DNA of 64,000 nucleotides, taken from positions 1 through 64,000 of the forward strand of contig NZ_JAATVU010000034.1 in assembly GCF_013184745.1 (NCBI RefSeq), written 5' to 3'. A program made the translations under genes and the position numbers. Under the pieces are notes generated by a model, which made no database searches, was not told the origin of the DNA, and saw nothing but the letters and a program-made list of their open reading frames with translations. This DNA is from Mangrovicoccus sp. HB161399 (GTDB taxonomy: Bacteria; Pseudomonadota; Alphaproteobacteria; Rhodobacterales; Rhodobacteraceae). Below are positions 26,386-35,500 of the stretch, piece after piece (the stretch's first letter is position 1; the number at the start of each line of letters is the position of its first letter).

Positions 26386-26520
26386 ATGAAACGCACTTTC
26401 CAGCCGTCCAACCTGGTGCGCAAGCGCCGTCACGGTTTCCGCGCGCGCATGGCCACCAAGGCCGGCCGCAAGATCCTGAACGCTCGCCGCCTGCGTGGCC
26501 GCAAGTCGCTCTGCGCGTAA
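26386..26520 (+). CDS. rpmH: Ribosomal protein L34
   Basis: 44 residues, starting Met-Lys-Arg-Thr-Phe-Gln-Pro-Ser and rich in Arg/Lys, identical in plan to all bacterial L34 proteins of the large subunit. It heads the conserved rpmH-rnpA-yidD cluster. The frame extends upstream to 26221, but only the ATG at 26386 gives an L34-like start. Confidence 0.97.
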   Translation: MKRTFQPSNLVRKRRHGFRARMATKAGRKILNARRLRGRKSLCA

Positions 26521-26541
26521 TGGCTGCCGGGCGGTCCTTTG

Positions 26542-26931
26542 ATGCCAGAGGCGCCCAGCGGACCAACCTTGCCGCATCCGCAGATCCTGCGGAAGCGGGC
26601 TGACTTCCTGCGTGCCGCCCGTGCAGGGCGCGCTCACACGGATGCCTTCACCCTTCAGGCCCGCCAGCGGAACGACAGTTCCGCGGCGGGCTTGGTGCGT
26701 GTGGGCTATACCTGCTCGAAAAAGGTCGGCAACGCCGTGGCGCGCAACCGCGCCAAGCGCCGGCTGCGGGCCGTTGCCGCCGAGGTGCTGCCGCAGCTCG
26801 GCCAGCCCGGCTGGGACTATGTCCTGATCGGCCGGCCCGGCGTGACTGCGACGCATCCCTTCGATGCGATGCTCAAGGATCTGGCGCGCGCGCTGGAGAA
26901 GGTGCACCGCCCGCGGGAACGGAAGGCATGA
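26542..26931 (+). CDS. rnpA: RnpA, protein component of ribonuclease P
   Basis: 129 residues. The RNR signature (Asn-Ala-Val-Ala-Arg-Asn-Arg-Ala-Lys-Arg-Arg-Leu-Arg) is near residue 63, preceded by Lys-Lys-Val-Gly. It binds the catalytic RNA and helps cleave tRNA 5' leaders. It lies 21 bp after rpmH, and its end overlaps yidD (ATGA). The start is uncertain; ATG 26542 is used because nothing better precedes Arg-Lys-Arg-Ala-Asp-Phe. Confidence 0.93.
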   Translation: MPEAPSGPTLPHPQILRKRADFLRAARAGRAHTDAFTLQARQRNDSSAAGLVRVGYTCSKKVGNAVARNRAKRRLRAVAAEVLPQLGQPGWDYVLIGRPGVTATHPFDAMLKDLARALEKVHRPRERKA

Positions 26932-27149
26932 CTCCGCTGGCGCATCTGCTGGCGCTGCCTGTGCGGGCCTACAGGCTCGTCGGCTCGCCTTGGGTCGGCC
27001 ATGGCTGCCGCTTCCAGCCGACCTGCTCGGCCTATGCGCTCGAGGCGCTGGAAAAGCATGGCGGCCTGAAAGGCGGCTGGCTGACGATCCGGCGGCTGCT
27101 GCGCTGCCATCCCTGGGGCGGATCGGGCATCGACAACGTCCCCGAGTGA
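26928..27149 (+). CDS. yidD: YidD, membrane protein insertion efficiency factor
   Basis: 73 residues with the family core (Gly-His-Gly-Cys-Arg-Phe-Gln-Pro-Thr-Cys-Ser-Ala-Tyr-Ala) and Arg-Cys-His-Pro-Trp. It associates with the inner membrane and aids YidC-dependent insertion. It overlaps rnpA by 4 bp. yidC itself is 3.2 kb downstream, separated by ttcA and an EAL gene. Confidence 0.95.
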   Translation: MTPLAHLLALPVRAYRLVGSPWVGHGCRFQPTCSAYALEALEKHGGLKGGWLTIRRLLRCHPWGGSGIDNVPE

Positions 27150-27212
27150 CGCTCCGGGCTTTCCCGCACCCGGCGGGAGGCCCTGTACCGCCCCATGACC
27201 GGAGGCCCTGCC

Positions 27213-28097
27213 ATGTTCGACGACGACGCCGACGACATCCACCCGCTGTTCCACGGCGCCCCTTCGACCACGGAGTTCAAGAAGCTCCGCAAGCGGATCG
27301 TGCGCGATACCCGCGAGGCGATCGAGCAATACGGCATGGTGGAGCGCGGCGCACGGTGGCTGGTCTGCCTTTCGGGCGGAAAGGACAGCTACACCCTGCT
27401 TGCCGTGCTGCACGAACTGCAGTGGCGCGGGCTCCTTCCGGTGGAGATCCTGGCCTGCAACCTCGACCAGGGCCAGCCCGGATTCCCGGCCACGGTCCTG
27501 CCGGAATTCCTTGAAAAGATGGGCGTTCCGCACCGGATCGAGTACCAGGACACCTATTCCATCGTGATGGACAAGGTCCCCGCGGGCCGGACCTACTGCG
27601 CGCTCTGCTCGCGCCTGCGCCGCGGCAACCTCTACCGGATCGCGCGCGAGGAGGGCTGTTCCGCCGTCGTGCTCGGCCATCACCGCGACGACATCCTCGA
27701 AACCTTCTTCATGAACCTGTTCCACGGCTCGCGCCTGGCGACGATGCCGCCGAAGCTGGTGAACGAGGAGGGCGATCTTTTCGTCTACCGCCCGCTCGCC
27801 CATGTCGCCGAGGCCGATTGCGAGCGCTTCGCCAAGGCGATGAACTATCCGATCATCCCCTGCGATCTCTGCGGCAGCCAGGACGGGCTGCAGCGCCAGC
27901 AGGTGAAGGCGATTCTCGACGGCTGGGAAAAGAACGCGCCGGGGCGCCGCCAGAAGATGTTCCGCGCCCTGATGAATGCGCGGCCCTCGCATCTGCTCGA
28001 CCCGAAGCTCTTCGATTTCATGGGACTGGAACGTCGTTCCGTCGAATTGGACGAAGATTCCGCACAATCTGGCGTGCCGCGATTAACATTTGAATGA
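27213..28097 (+). CDS. ttcA: TtcA, tRNA 2-thiocytidine(32) synthetase
   Basis: 294 residues. The PP-loop Ser-Gly-Gly-Lys-Asp-Ser is near residue 55 and an iron-sulfur Cys-X2-Cys (Tyr-Cys-Ala-Leu-Cys-Ser) near 130, with a further Cys in Pro-Cys-Asp-Leu-Cys-Gly. It thiolates C32 of certain tRNAs using ATP and a 4Fe-4S cluster. GGAGG lies 7 bases before ATG 27213, which is preferred to ATG 27195. Confidence 0.93.
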   Translation: MFDDDADDIHPLFHGAPSTTEFKKLRKRIVRDTREAIEQYGMVERGARWLVCLSGGKDSYTLLAVLHELQWRGLLPVEILACNLDQGQPGFPATVLPEFLEKMGVPHRIEYQDTYSIVMDKVPAGRTYCALCSRLRRGNLYRIAREEGCSAVVLGHHRDDILETFFMNLFHGSRLATMPPKLVNEEGDLFVYRPLAHVAEADCERFAKAMNYPIIPCDLCGSQDGLQRQQVKAILDGWEKNAPGRRQKMFRALMNARPSHLLDPKLFDFMGLERRSVELDEDSAQSGVPRLTFE

Positions 28098-28148
28098 CCT
28101 CCTGTCCCTAGGCTGCCCCTGCGGCACCGATGGGATGGATGACGAGAC

Positions 28149-29684
28149 ATGAAGTGGCCCCTGCCCGGCCTGCGGCGCGACTGGCGCTCCGAGGCGATGA
28201 CCTTGCCGAACCTGATGGTTGCAGTTCCGGCGCTGACCCTCGGGGCCTATTGGCTGTTCGGCGAGGCGGGGCTCTACCTTGCCGCAGCAGGCGTGCCGCT
28301 CGCGACCGCCCTCCTCGCGCTGCTGCGGTCTCAACGGAGCACGGTCTCCGGTCCGTGGAAGACCCCCTTCGACATCGAGCGCACCCGTCTGGAGGACACC
28401 GCCGAGAAGATCCTGCGCGAAAGCGCCGAGAGCGGCAGGACGACGGCCTGCATCCTGGTGTCGATCGACGATTTCAGCCTGATGCGCGACCGGCTGGGCA
28501 TGCGGGCCACGGACGAGATCCTCGCCCAGGTCGCGCAGCGCCTGCAGGGCGGCATGCGCAAGACCGACACGGTGGGCAGTCTCGGCGACGGCGTCTTCGG
28601 CATCGTGCTGACGCCCTCCGCCCGCGCCGATCTCGAATCCCTGCTCCAGATCTGCGCCCGGCTGCAGAGAACCGCGTCGGAACCGGTGCTGCTTGAAGGG
28701 TCGCGGGTGCATGTCTCGGTCTCGGCCGGCTTCAGCCAGCCAGACCGCGTCCCCGACGTCACCGGCCACAGCCTGGTGGAAACCGCCGAGGCGGCGCTGC
28801 GCGAGGCGCATTCCCGCGGCCCCGGCTCCGTCCGTGCCTATTCGGTCGAGCTCCACCGCCGCCGCATGTCCCAGTCGAAGCTTATCGAGGAGGTCCGCGA
28901 AGCCCTGGAACAGGGGCAGATCCGCCCCTGGTTCCAGCCGCAGATCAGCACCGATACAGGGCGGGTCACCGGGTTCGAGGCGCTGGCGCGCTGGTCGCAT
29001 CCCGATCGCGGCATGGTCTCCCCGGCCGATTTCCTGCCCGCGATCGAGGCGGCCGGGCTGCTGGAGCGGCTCGGAGAGGTGATTCTCTACAACAGCCTCT
29101 CGGCCCTGAAGGCCTGGGACCGCGCCCAGGTGGACGTCCCGACGATCGGCGTCAACTTCTCGCTTGATGAGCTGCGCAACCCGACCCTCGTCGACCGGAT
29201 CGCCTGGGAGCTCGACCGGTTCAGCCTCGCGCCGGACCGCCTGACCGTCGAAGTGCTGGAAAACGTGATTTCCGACAGTGCCGATGACAGCGTCAGCCGC
29301 AACGTCACCGGGCTGTCCCGGCTCGGCTGCCGCATCGATCTCGACGATTTCGGGACCGGCCATTCCTCGATCACCAATATCCGCCGCTTCACCGTCAGCC
29401 GGCTGAAGATCGACCGCTCCTTCGTGATGCGGGTCGACGAGGACCGCGAGCAGCAGCGCATGGTGGCGGCAATTCTCACCATGGCGGAGCGGCTGGAACT
29501 CGACACGCTCGCCGAGGGCGTGGAAACGGTGGGCGAACACACGATGCTGTCCCAGCTGGGCTGCGGCCATGTCCAGGGCTACGGCATCGGCCGTCCCATG
29601 CCGTTCGAGGATACCATCGGCTGGCTTGCCGATCACAATGCCAAGCTGGTCGCCCCGCCGGAAATCGGCCGCAAGACCGGCTGA
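28149..29684 (+). CDS. Degenerate-GGDEF / EAL cyclic-di-GMP phosphodiesterase candidate
   Basis: 511 residues. Two short hydrophobic segments at about 18-60 are followed by a GGDEF-fold domain (about 75-230) in which the signature reads Ser-Leu-Gly-Asp-Gly-Val-Phe, not Gly-Gly-Asp-Glu-Phe, so cyclase activity is unlikely. The EAL domain (about 245-495) keeps Glu-Ala-Leu-Ala-Arg-Trp, Asn-Phe-Ser, Asp-Asp-Phe-Gly-Thr-Gly and Lys-Ile-Asp, so it should hydrolyse c-di-GMP. It probably tunes motility versus attachment. Confidence 0.88.
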   Translation: MKWPLPGLRRDWRSEAMTLPNLMVAVPALTLGAYWLFGEAGLYLAAAGVPLATALLALLRSQRSTVSGPWKTPFDIERTRLEDTAEKILRESAESGRTTACILVSIDDFSLMRDRLGMRATDEILAQVAQRLQGGMRKTDTVGSLGDGVFGIVLTPSARADLESLLQICARLQRTASEPVLLEGSRVHVSVSAGFSQPDRVPDVTGHSLVETAEAALREAHSRGPGSVRAYSVELHRRRMSQSKLIEEVREALEQGQIRPWFQPQISTDTGRVTGFEALARWSHPDRGMVSPADFLPAIEAAGLLERLGEVILYNSLSALKAWDRAQVDVPTIGVNFSLDELRNPTLVDRIAWELDRFSLAPDRLTVEVLENVISDSADDSVSRNVTGLSRLGCRIDLDDFGTGHSSITNIRRFTVSRLKIDRSFVMRVDEDREQQRMVAAILTMAERLELDTLAEGVETVGEHTMLSQLGCGHVQGYGIGRPMPFEDTIGWLADHNAKLVAPPEIGRKTG

Positions 29685-30357
29685 CTCCCCTGCCGCGTGC
29701 CGGAACCGCTTCGGCAGTCCCGGACACGCCAGGCGCCCTTTTCCCCAAGACAGCATGCTTGCCGGTGCGATGCATGGCCCGCAAGCTGGCCGTTGCCATG
29801 GCCGGCTGGCTCTTCTGCAGCAGAACAATGGTGCCCCGCCAAACGGCGGGGCGCGTTCGACTCCCTATTCAGCCCGCTGACGGGGCCGGCCCGCTGCGCC
29901 AGCGCAGCCGCGCCACTTGCCGAAGGACCAGCCAGGGCGCCGGAACGGCACCAGCCCCGCTCGCGCCTGCATCCCGAAACGGGACAACGGAGCTCGCCGC
30001 ACCGCCAAAGTCCGCGCTCTCCGGAAGAAAATGCCGGCCGGCCACTCTTTCCTCCGGCACGCGCCGACCCGGCAGCCGCGCAACGGGTGCTGCAATGCGG
30101 CATTGCCATGGGCCGCCCGCACGCGGCCCGCGACCAGAAACAAATGCGCCGCGGAAAAGGAAAATCCCGCCACAGGGCGGACTGCCCCGGAGATCGCGCA
30201 TGCTGCAGTGCGGACCGCCGCCGGGGACAGCGGCAGACCCGCCCGGAACCGCGGCGGAAGCGGCCCTTCCATGCGGATTCGGCTATATCCGCTTGACCTT
30301 TCCACCTCCCGCCTGTTGAACCGGCCCAACCTGGTAACCCCGAAGGCTGCGTGTGCG
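29685..30357. other. 673-bp gap before yidC
   Basis: Between the EAL gene and yidC I find no recognisable gene, although several frames are open by chance in this GC-rich DNA. A perfect 8-bp GC hairpin lies at 29832-29851. The strand from 29917 is open in frame with yidC but is low-complexity and unlike YidC. No tRNA, RNase P RNA or other familiar RNA was recognised. Confidence 0.5.
29832..29851 (+). terminator. Possible stem-loop terminator after the EAL gene
   Basis: GCCCCGCC (29832-29839) pairs perfectly with GGCGGGGC (29844-29851) around AAAC. No T-run follows, so it may be Rho-assisted or simply structural. Confidence 0.35.
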
Positions 30358-32178
30358 ATGGATGATCAAAACAAGAACCTGATTCTAGCAACGGTGCTGT
30401 CCTTTGTCGTCCTGATGGGCTGGTTCTTCCTGTTCCCGCCACAGGAAACGCCGCAGACAGAGACCCCGGCCGCAGAACAGACCGCCGACAGCGCCGGCGA
30501 CAGCGTCGCACCGGCCCCGCCCGGCGTGCAGGACGGCGTCGCCGCGCAGCGCGTCGATGCCGCCGCGGCCGCCGTCGCGGATGCCGCGCGCATCGAGATC
30601 GACACGCCCAGCCTGACCGGCTCCATCTCGCTGGCCGGCGGCCGGATCGACGAGCTGTCGCTGCGCAACTACCGCGAGACGCTCGATCCCGACAGCCCGC
30701 TGGTCAACCTGCTCTCGCCGGTCGGCAAGCCGAAGGCCTATTACGCGCTCTACGGCTGGGCGCCGGGCGGCTCTCTGGACTTCGACCAGGTTCCCGGCGC
30801 GACCACGCCCTGGCAGCAGGAAAGCGGCGGCACCCTCGCCCCCGGCAAGCCCGTCACCCTGGCCTGGGACAACGGCAACGGCCTGATCTTCCGCCGCACC
30901 ATCTCGGTCGACGACAAGTTCATGTTCTCCGTGACCCAGAGCGTCGAGAACACCACGGACACCGCGCAGCGCCTTGCCCCCTACGGCCTGGTCGCGCGCC
31001 ATGGCGAACCCGACACCAAGAAGTTCTTCATCCTCCACGAAGGCGTCGTGCGAATGAGCGACGGCGCGCTGGAAGAGATCAAGTACGCCAAGATGCCCGA
31101 TCTGGAGGTCGTGCCGCGCGAGCAGGCTCCCGCCGAGGTCATCGACGTCACCAACAGCGGCTGGATCGGCTTCACCGACAAGTACTGGATGACCACGCTC
31201 ATTCCGGCCCAGGGCGAGAGCTTCTCCTCGGTGGCCAAGTACATCCCGAGCGCCGACATCTACCAGACCGAGGCGCGCCTGCCGACCGTCACGGTCGAGC
31301 CGGGCCAGACCCAGGAGGTCACCACCCAGCTCTTCGCCGGCGCCAAGGAATGGGAAACCATCCGCGACTACCAGGCCGCAGGCGTCGACCGCTTCATCGA
31401 CTCGATCGACTGGGGCTGGTTCTTCTTCCTGACCAAGCCGATCTTCTGGCTCCTGCACCACCTGCACGCGATCATCGGCAACATGGGCTGGTCGATCATC
31501 GTCCTTACCATGATCCTGAAGGTCCTGCTCTTCCCGCTGGCCTACAAGTCCTACGCTTCCATGGCGAAGATGAAGGAACTCCAGCCGGAGATGGAGAAGA
31601 TCAAGGAACGCGCCGGCGACGACCGCATGAAGATGCAGCAGGAGATGATGGCGCTCTACAAGAAGGAGAAGGTCAACCCGGCCGCGGGCTGCCTGCCGAT
31701 CCTCCTGCAGATCCCGATCTTCTTCTCGCTCTACAAGGTGATCTTCGTCACGCTGGAACTGCGCCACGCCGCCTGGATCGGCTGGATCCGCGACCTCAGC
31801 GCGCCGGATCCCTCCTCGATCCTGAACCTGTTCGGGCTGCTGCCCTGGGGCGTGCCGGAAGCCGGCAGCATCTTCGCGATCCTCTCGCTCGGCGTCCTGC
31901 CAATCCTGCTGGGCATCTCGATGTGGCTGCAGCAGAAGCTGAACCCGGCGCCCGCCGACCCGACGCAGCAGATGATCTTCGCCTGGATGCCCTGGGTCTT
32001 CATGTTCATGCTGGGCAACTTCGCCAGCGGCCTGGTGCTCTACTGGATCACCAACAACTCGCTGACCTTCATCCAGCAGTACACGATCATGCGCCGGCAC
32101 GGGTACAAGCCGGACATCTTCGGCAACATCAAGGACGGCTTCAAGTTCCTGAAGCGCAAGAAGAAGGACGCCGAATGA
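30358..32178 (+). CDS. yidC: YidC, membrane protein insertase
   Basis: 606 residues: an N-terminal membrane helix (Leu-Ile-Leu-Ala-Thr-Val-Leu-Ser-Phe-Val), an acidic linker, the large periplasmic domain (about 75-340), and the conserved five-helix insertase core with Lys-Met-Gln-Gln-Glu-Met-Met-Ala-Leu-Tyr-Lys and Gly-Cys-Leu-Pro-Ile-Leu-Leu-Gln-Ile-Pro. It inserts membrane proteins alone or with SecYEG. The ATG at 30358 is set by the typical Met-Asp-Asp-Gln-Asn-Lys-Asn start. Its stop overlaps the MOSC gene. Confidence 0.96.
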   Translation: MDDQNKNLILATVLSFVVLMGWFFLFPPQETPQTETPAAEQTADSAGDSVAPAPPGVQDGVAAQRVDAAAAAVADAARIEIDTPSLTGSISLAGGRIDELSLRNYRETLDPDSPLVNLLSPVGKPKAYYALYGWAPGGSLDFDQVPGATTPWQQESGGTLAPGKPVTLAWDNGNGLIFRRTISVDDKFMFSVTQSVENTTDTAQRLAPYGLVARHGEPDTKKFFILHEGVVRMSDGALEEIKYAKMPDLEVVPREQAPAEVIDVTNSGWIGFTDKYWMTTLIPAQGESFSSVAKYIPSADIYQTEARLPTVTVEPGQTQEVTTQLFAGAKEWETIRDYQAAGVDRFIDSIDWGWFFFLTKPIFWLLHHLHAIIGNMGWSIIVLTMILKVLLFPLAYKSYASMAKMKELQPEMEKIKERAGDDRMKMQQEMMALYKKEKVNPAAGCLPILLQIPIFFSLYKVIFVTLELRHAAWIGWIRDLSAPDPSSILNLFGLLPWGVPEAGSIFAILSLGVLPILLGISMWLQQKLNPAPADPTQQMIFAWMPWVFMFMLGNFASGLVLYWITNNSLTFIQQYTIMRRHGYKPDIFGNIKDGFKFLKRKKKDAE

Positions 32179-32915
32179 CCCTGACGCTCGCCCATATATG
32201 GCGGCACCCGATCAAGGGAATCGGTACCGAAGGACTGGACTCGGCTCATCTTGAGCCGGGTCTTCCTGTTTCTGGGGACCGCGCATGGGCGCTCCTTCGC
32301 GAGGGCAGCGAGGATACCGGCGCCTGGCAGAAATGCTCGAACTTCCTGCGCGGGGCCAACGGCCCGGCGCTGATGGCAGTCGAGGCCACCACGACCACGC
32401 AGGGCATCGACCTGCGCCACCCGGCCCGCACGCCGCTCAGCTTCGACCCCGCGACCGAGGGCGGCCGGCTGATCGACTGGATCGGCAACCTCTGGCCCGA
32501 GGGGCTGCCGCGTCCCGCCAAGCTGGTGAAGGCGCCCGCCGAGGGCATGTCCGACATGGACTATCCTTCGGTCTCCGTGCTGAACCTCGCCTCGCTGCGG
32601 GATCTGGCCCGGGTGGCGGGCGTCCCCGCGATCGACATGCGCCGGTTCCGCGGCAACCTGTGGATCGACGGCGCCGAGCCCTGGGAGGAATGGACCTGGG
32701 TCGGCAAGCGCATCGCCATCGGCTCGGCCGTGCTCCAGGTGGTGGAACGCAACACCCGCTGCCTGGCCACCCATGCCAATCCCGAGACCGGGATCCGCGA
32801 TCTCGACATCCTGCCGACCCTCAGCAGCAGCTGGGGCCACCGCGATTTCGGCGTCTACGCCAAGGTGGTGGCCAAGGGCGAAATCTCGGTCGGCGACGCG
32901 GTCGCGGTGCTATGA
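32175..32915 (+). CDS. MOSC-domain protein
   Basis: 246 residues with the MOSC N-terminal beta barrel ([10 protein letters not shown]) and core Arg-Cys-Leu-Ala-Thr-His-Ala-Asn-Pro near residue 196. The Cys is the likely molybdenum-cofactor ligand, as in YiiM/mARC-type proteins that reduce N-oxygenated compounds. It overlaps yidC by 4 bp and the acyltransferase by 4 bp, so it is in that operon. The substrate is unknown. Confidence 0.88.
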   Translation: MTLTLAHIWRHPIKGIGTEGLDSAHLEPGLPVSGDRAWALLREGSEDTGAWQKCSNFLRGANGPALMAVEATTTTQGIDLRHPARTPLSFDPATEGGRLIDWIGNLWPEGLPRPAKLVKAPAEGMSDMDYPSVSVLNLASLRDLARVAGVPAIDMRRFRGNLWIDGAEPWEEWTWVGKRIAIGSAVLQVVERNTRCLATHANPETGIRDLDILPTLSSSWGHRDFGVYAKVVAKGEISVGDAVAVL

Positions 32916-33553
32916 CCGGACCCGATCCGGACGCGCTGCACCCGATGCCCCATGCTCCGGCGGTGACCTTCCTTGCGCCGCTGGCCGCAGGCCGGGAAAA
33001 TGTCTCCGCCGGTCGCTTCTCCTACTGGGACGACGCGGCCGGCCACGGCGATTTCTTCGGCCGCCAGGTGCTCTACCACTACGGCTTCATCGGCGACCGG
33101 CTGGAGATCGGCCCGTTCTGCGCGATCGCCGCGGAGGTGCAGATCGTGATGAACGGCGGCAGCCACGCGATGTCGGGTTTCTCGACCTTTCCCTTCAACA
33201 TCTTCGGCCATGGCTGGGAAGAGGGGTTCGATCCGGAGACCTGGACGGCGGAGCATCGCGGCGACACGGTGATCGGCCCGGATGTCTGGATCGGCCGCGG
33301 CGCTGTGCTGATGCCGGGCGTCACGATCGGCGCGGGCGCGGTGATCGGCGCGCAGGCGGTTGTCACCGGCGACCTGCGCCCTTATGCGGTCGCAGCGGGC
33401 AACCCGGCCCGCGAGATCCGCCGCCGCTTCGACGACGCCACGGTCGAGCGCCTTCTGGCCCTTGCCTGGTGGGACTGGCCGGCGGAGAAGATCACCCGCA
33501 ACCTGAACGCCATTCGCGGCGCAGATATCGAGGCACTGGAGGCCGCCACATGA
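32912..33553 (+). CDS. Hexapeptide-repeat acetyltransferase (CatB/Vat-like)
   Basis: 213 residues with a left-handed beta-helix: repeated Ile-Gly-X2 turns at about 115-160 ([13 protein letters not shown]). The family's catalytic His lies in Gly-Gly-Ser-His-Ala-Met-Ser near residue 84. Members acetylate hydroxyl groups of chloramphenicol, streptogramins or unknown metabolites. Location between housekeeping genes argues against an acquired resistance role. It overlaps both neighbours by 4 bp. Confidence 0.85.
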   Translation: MTGPDPDALHPMPHAPAVTFLAPLAAGRENVSAGRFSYWDDAAGHGDFFGRQVLYHYGFIGDRLEIGPFCAIAAEVQIVMNGGSHAMSGFSTFPFNIFGHGWEEGFDPETWTAEHRGDTVIGPDVWIGRGAVLMPGVTIGAGAVIGAQAVVTGDLRPYAVAAGNPAREIRRRFDDATVERLLALAWWDWPAEKITRNLNAIRGADIEALEAAT

Positions 33554-34206
33554 CGCAGCTCCCCTTCCCGCTCGCCGAGGAACCGGACGACATCTCCCGC
33601 GAGGCGGGGCGCAAGCTCTTCGCCGGCGACACCAATTTCGTGAAGGGCGTGGTCGCCATGTCCGGCCTGCCGCCTGCCGACCGGGTCGAAGTCTGCTTCG
33701 CCGGGCGCTCGAATGTCGGGAAATCCTCGCTGATCAACGCGCTGACCGGGCGCAAGGGACTGGCGCGGGCCTCGAACACCCCGGGCCGCACCCAGGAGAT
33801 CAACTATTTCGAGCGCGACGCGCTCTATCTCGTGGACCTTCCCGGCTACGGTTTCGCCAATGCGCCGGTGGCGACGGTGGCGAAATGGCAGGAGCTGATG
33901 AAGAACTACCTGTCCGGCCGCCCGACGCTGCGCCGCGCCTTCGTGCTGATCGACAGCCGCCACGGCATCAAGAAGGTCGATGACGAGATCCTGACGCTGC
34001 TCGACAAGTCGGCCGTCACCTTCCAGGTGGTGCTGACCAAGGCCGACAAGATCAAGACCTCGGAATATCCCAAGCTTCTGGAGCAGGTCGCCAAGGCGCT
34101 GTCGAAGCACCCGGCCGCCTATCCCGAGCTGATCCTGACCTCTTCCGAGAAGGGCGAGGGCATCCCCACCCTGCGCAGCACCATCAACAGCCTCCTCGCC
34201 GACTGA
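33550..34206 (+). CDS. engB: EngB/YihA, ribosome biogenesis GTPase
   Basis: 218 residues. G1 Gly-Arg-Ser-Asn-Val-Gly-Lys-Ser-Ser is near residue 53, G2/G3 with Asn-Thr-Pro-Gly-Arg-Thr and Asp-Leu-Pro-Gly-Tyr-Gly-Phe-Ala, and G4 Thr-Lys-Ala-Asp-Lys. It is needed for late 50S assembly. It is the last gene of the yidC operon, followed by a G-rich repeat and convergent genes. Confidence 0.95.
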   Translation: MTQLPFPLAEEPDDISREAGRKLFAGDTNFVKGVVAMSGLPPADRVEVCFAGRSNVGKSSLINALTGRKGLARASNTPGRTQEINYFERDALYLVDLPGYGFANAPVATVAKWQELMKNYLSGRPTLRRAFVLIDSRHGIKKVDDEILTLLDKSAVTFQVVLTKADKIKTSEYPKLLEQVAKALSKHPAAYPELILTSSEKGEGIPTLRSTINSLLAD

Positions 34207-34210
34207 CCCC

Positions 34211-34259
34211 GTCCCGGGGGAGAGGGTGCGGGAGAGGGGGGCGCCCCTCGCCCGCCCGG
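34211..34259. repeat. G-rich GGGGGAGAGGG-type repeat between convergent genes
   Basis: Two imperfect copies of a GGGAGAGGG unit followed by a C-rich counterpart fill the 54-bp gap between engB and the convergent GT81 gene. It resembles the palindromes at 1921-1950 and 48771-48795. It may terminate transcription from both sides. Confidence 0.5.
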
Positions 34260-34260
34260 C

Positions 34261-35499
34261 TCAGGCCACGAAGGGCTCGGCCGCGAATTCCGCCTCGTCC
34301 GCCGCCACAGCAGCGCGCAGGTCCTGCATGAGCGAGGGATCCGCGGCATGGACGCGGCTCCAGTTCGGCATCGACGGGCTGCCATGCGGGCTTTCCAGGA
34401 AAATCTGCCCGGCCCGGGTGATGTTCTCGGCGAACAGCTCGACGGTCAGCTCCTCGCGGTGCCGGTCGAGGCTCAGCCCGTTCATCTTGGCGTCATGGGC
34501 GTAGACCTCGACCATGTCGAGCGCGCGGCGGTAATAGACCGCCTTCAGCGTCCGGAACGTGTCGGTGGTGAAGACCGTGCCGTCCACCGCAAGCTTGCGG
34601 AAGATCGCCTTGCAGATGTCCGTCGACATGCGGTTCAGCCCGTCATTGGCGACATCGGCGCTGACCTCCTGGTGCTTGTGGTCATAGGCGTCGGAAATCT
34701 CCACCTGGCAGACCGCGCCGGGACCCAAGTTGCGCCATGCCTCGGACAGCACGCCGATTTCCAGCCCCCAGTCGGACGGAATGCGCAGGTCGGGCAGGAT
34801 GCCGGTACGAAGCGCGACCTCCCCCGACAGCGGATAGCGGAAGCTGCGCAGGTAGTCGATGTAGTCGCGGTCGCCGATCACCTTCTTGAGCGCGATCAGC
34901 AGGGGCGACACCAGCAGCCGCGTCACCCGGCCATTCAGCTTGCCGTCGCCGATCCGCGGATAGAACCCCTTCGACAGCTGGTAGGGAAAATTCGGGTTGG
35001 CCACCGGATAGATCAGCCGCGCCAGCATCTCCTGGTCATAGGTGACGATATCGCAGTCATGCGTCGCCATGATCGAGGAATCGGCGCAGGCGATCAGGTA
35101 GCCCATCGAGGTCCAGACATTCTTGCCCTTGCCCGGCTCCGGCGGGGCGAGGCCGAGCGCGGCAAGCCGCTCCTCGATGTCCAGCATCCTGGGCGAGCTG
35201 TTCCAGATCACCACGTGGTTCTGAGGCAGCCGCGCGAAGAAGTCCTTCGCCATGCGGTACTGGCGCTCGTCGGCGCGGTCTAGACCAATGATGATCCGGT
35301 GCAGGTAACGCACCTTGCCCAGCTCGGCGAGGATGTTGGCCAGCGCCGGTCCTTCCAGCTCGGAATAGAGCGAGGGCAGGATCAGGCTGATCTTGCGCGT
35401 CTGGGCATAGGTCTCGATCTCGTAGAGCATCTCCTCCAAGGGACGGGACCGGAGGTTGTGGAACTGCGCGATGTTGCCGTTCTGGTGGAAGTCAGCCAT
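34261..35499 (-). CDS. GT81-family glucosyl/mannosyl-3-phosphoglycerate synthase
   Basis: 412 residues. A GT-A fold is indicated by Leu-Ile-Leu-Pro-Ser-Leu-Tyr near residue 38 and a metal-binding Asp-Cys-Asp in His-Asp-Cys-Asp-Ile-Val-Thr-Tyr-Asp near 145. The family joins an NDP-sugar to D-3-phosphoglycerate, giving glucosyl- or mannosyl-3-phosphoglycerate, precursor of a compatible solute. The gene starts 1 bp after a HAD phosphatase gene that would remove the phosphate. GDP-mannose versus NDP-glucose preference cannot be read here. Confidence 0.85.
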   Translation of the reverse strand: MADFHQNGNIAQFHNLRSRPLEEMLYEIETYAQTRKISLILPSLYSELEGPALANILAELGKVRYLHRIIIGLDRADERQYRMAKDFFARLPQNHVVIWNSSPRMLDIEERLAALGLAPPEPGKGKNVWTSMGYLIACADSSIMATHDCDIVTYDQEMLARLIYPVANPNFPYQLSKGFYPRIGDGKLNGRVTRLLVSPLLIALKKVIGDRDYIDYLRSFRYPLSGEVALRTGILPDLRIPSDWGLEIGVLSEAWRNLGPGAVCQVEISDAYDHKHQEVSADVANDGLNRMSTDICKAIFRKLAVDGTVFTTDTFRTLKAVYYRRALDMVEVYAHDAKMNGLSLDRHREELTVELFAENITRAGQIFLESPHGSPSMPNWSRVHAADPSLMQDLRAAVAADEAEFAAEPFVA

Positions 35500-35500
35500 G

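Noticed and set aside
29917-30357. N-terminal extension of YidC by 147 residues
   Set aside because: The extension is low-complexity and unlike YidC, while Met at 30358 gives the standard N-terminus with its first membrane helix.
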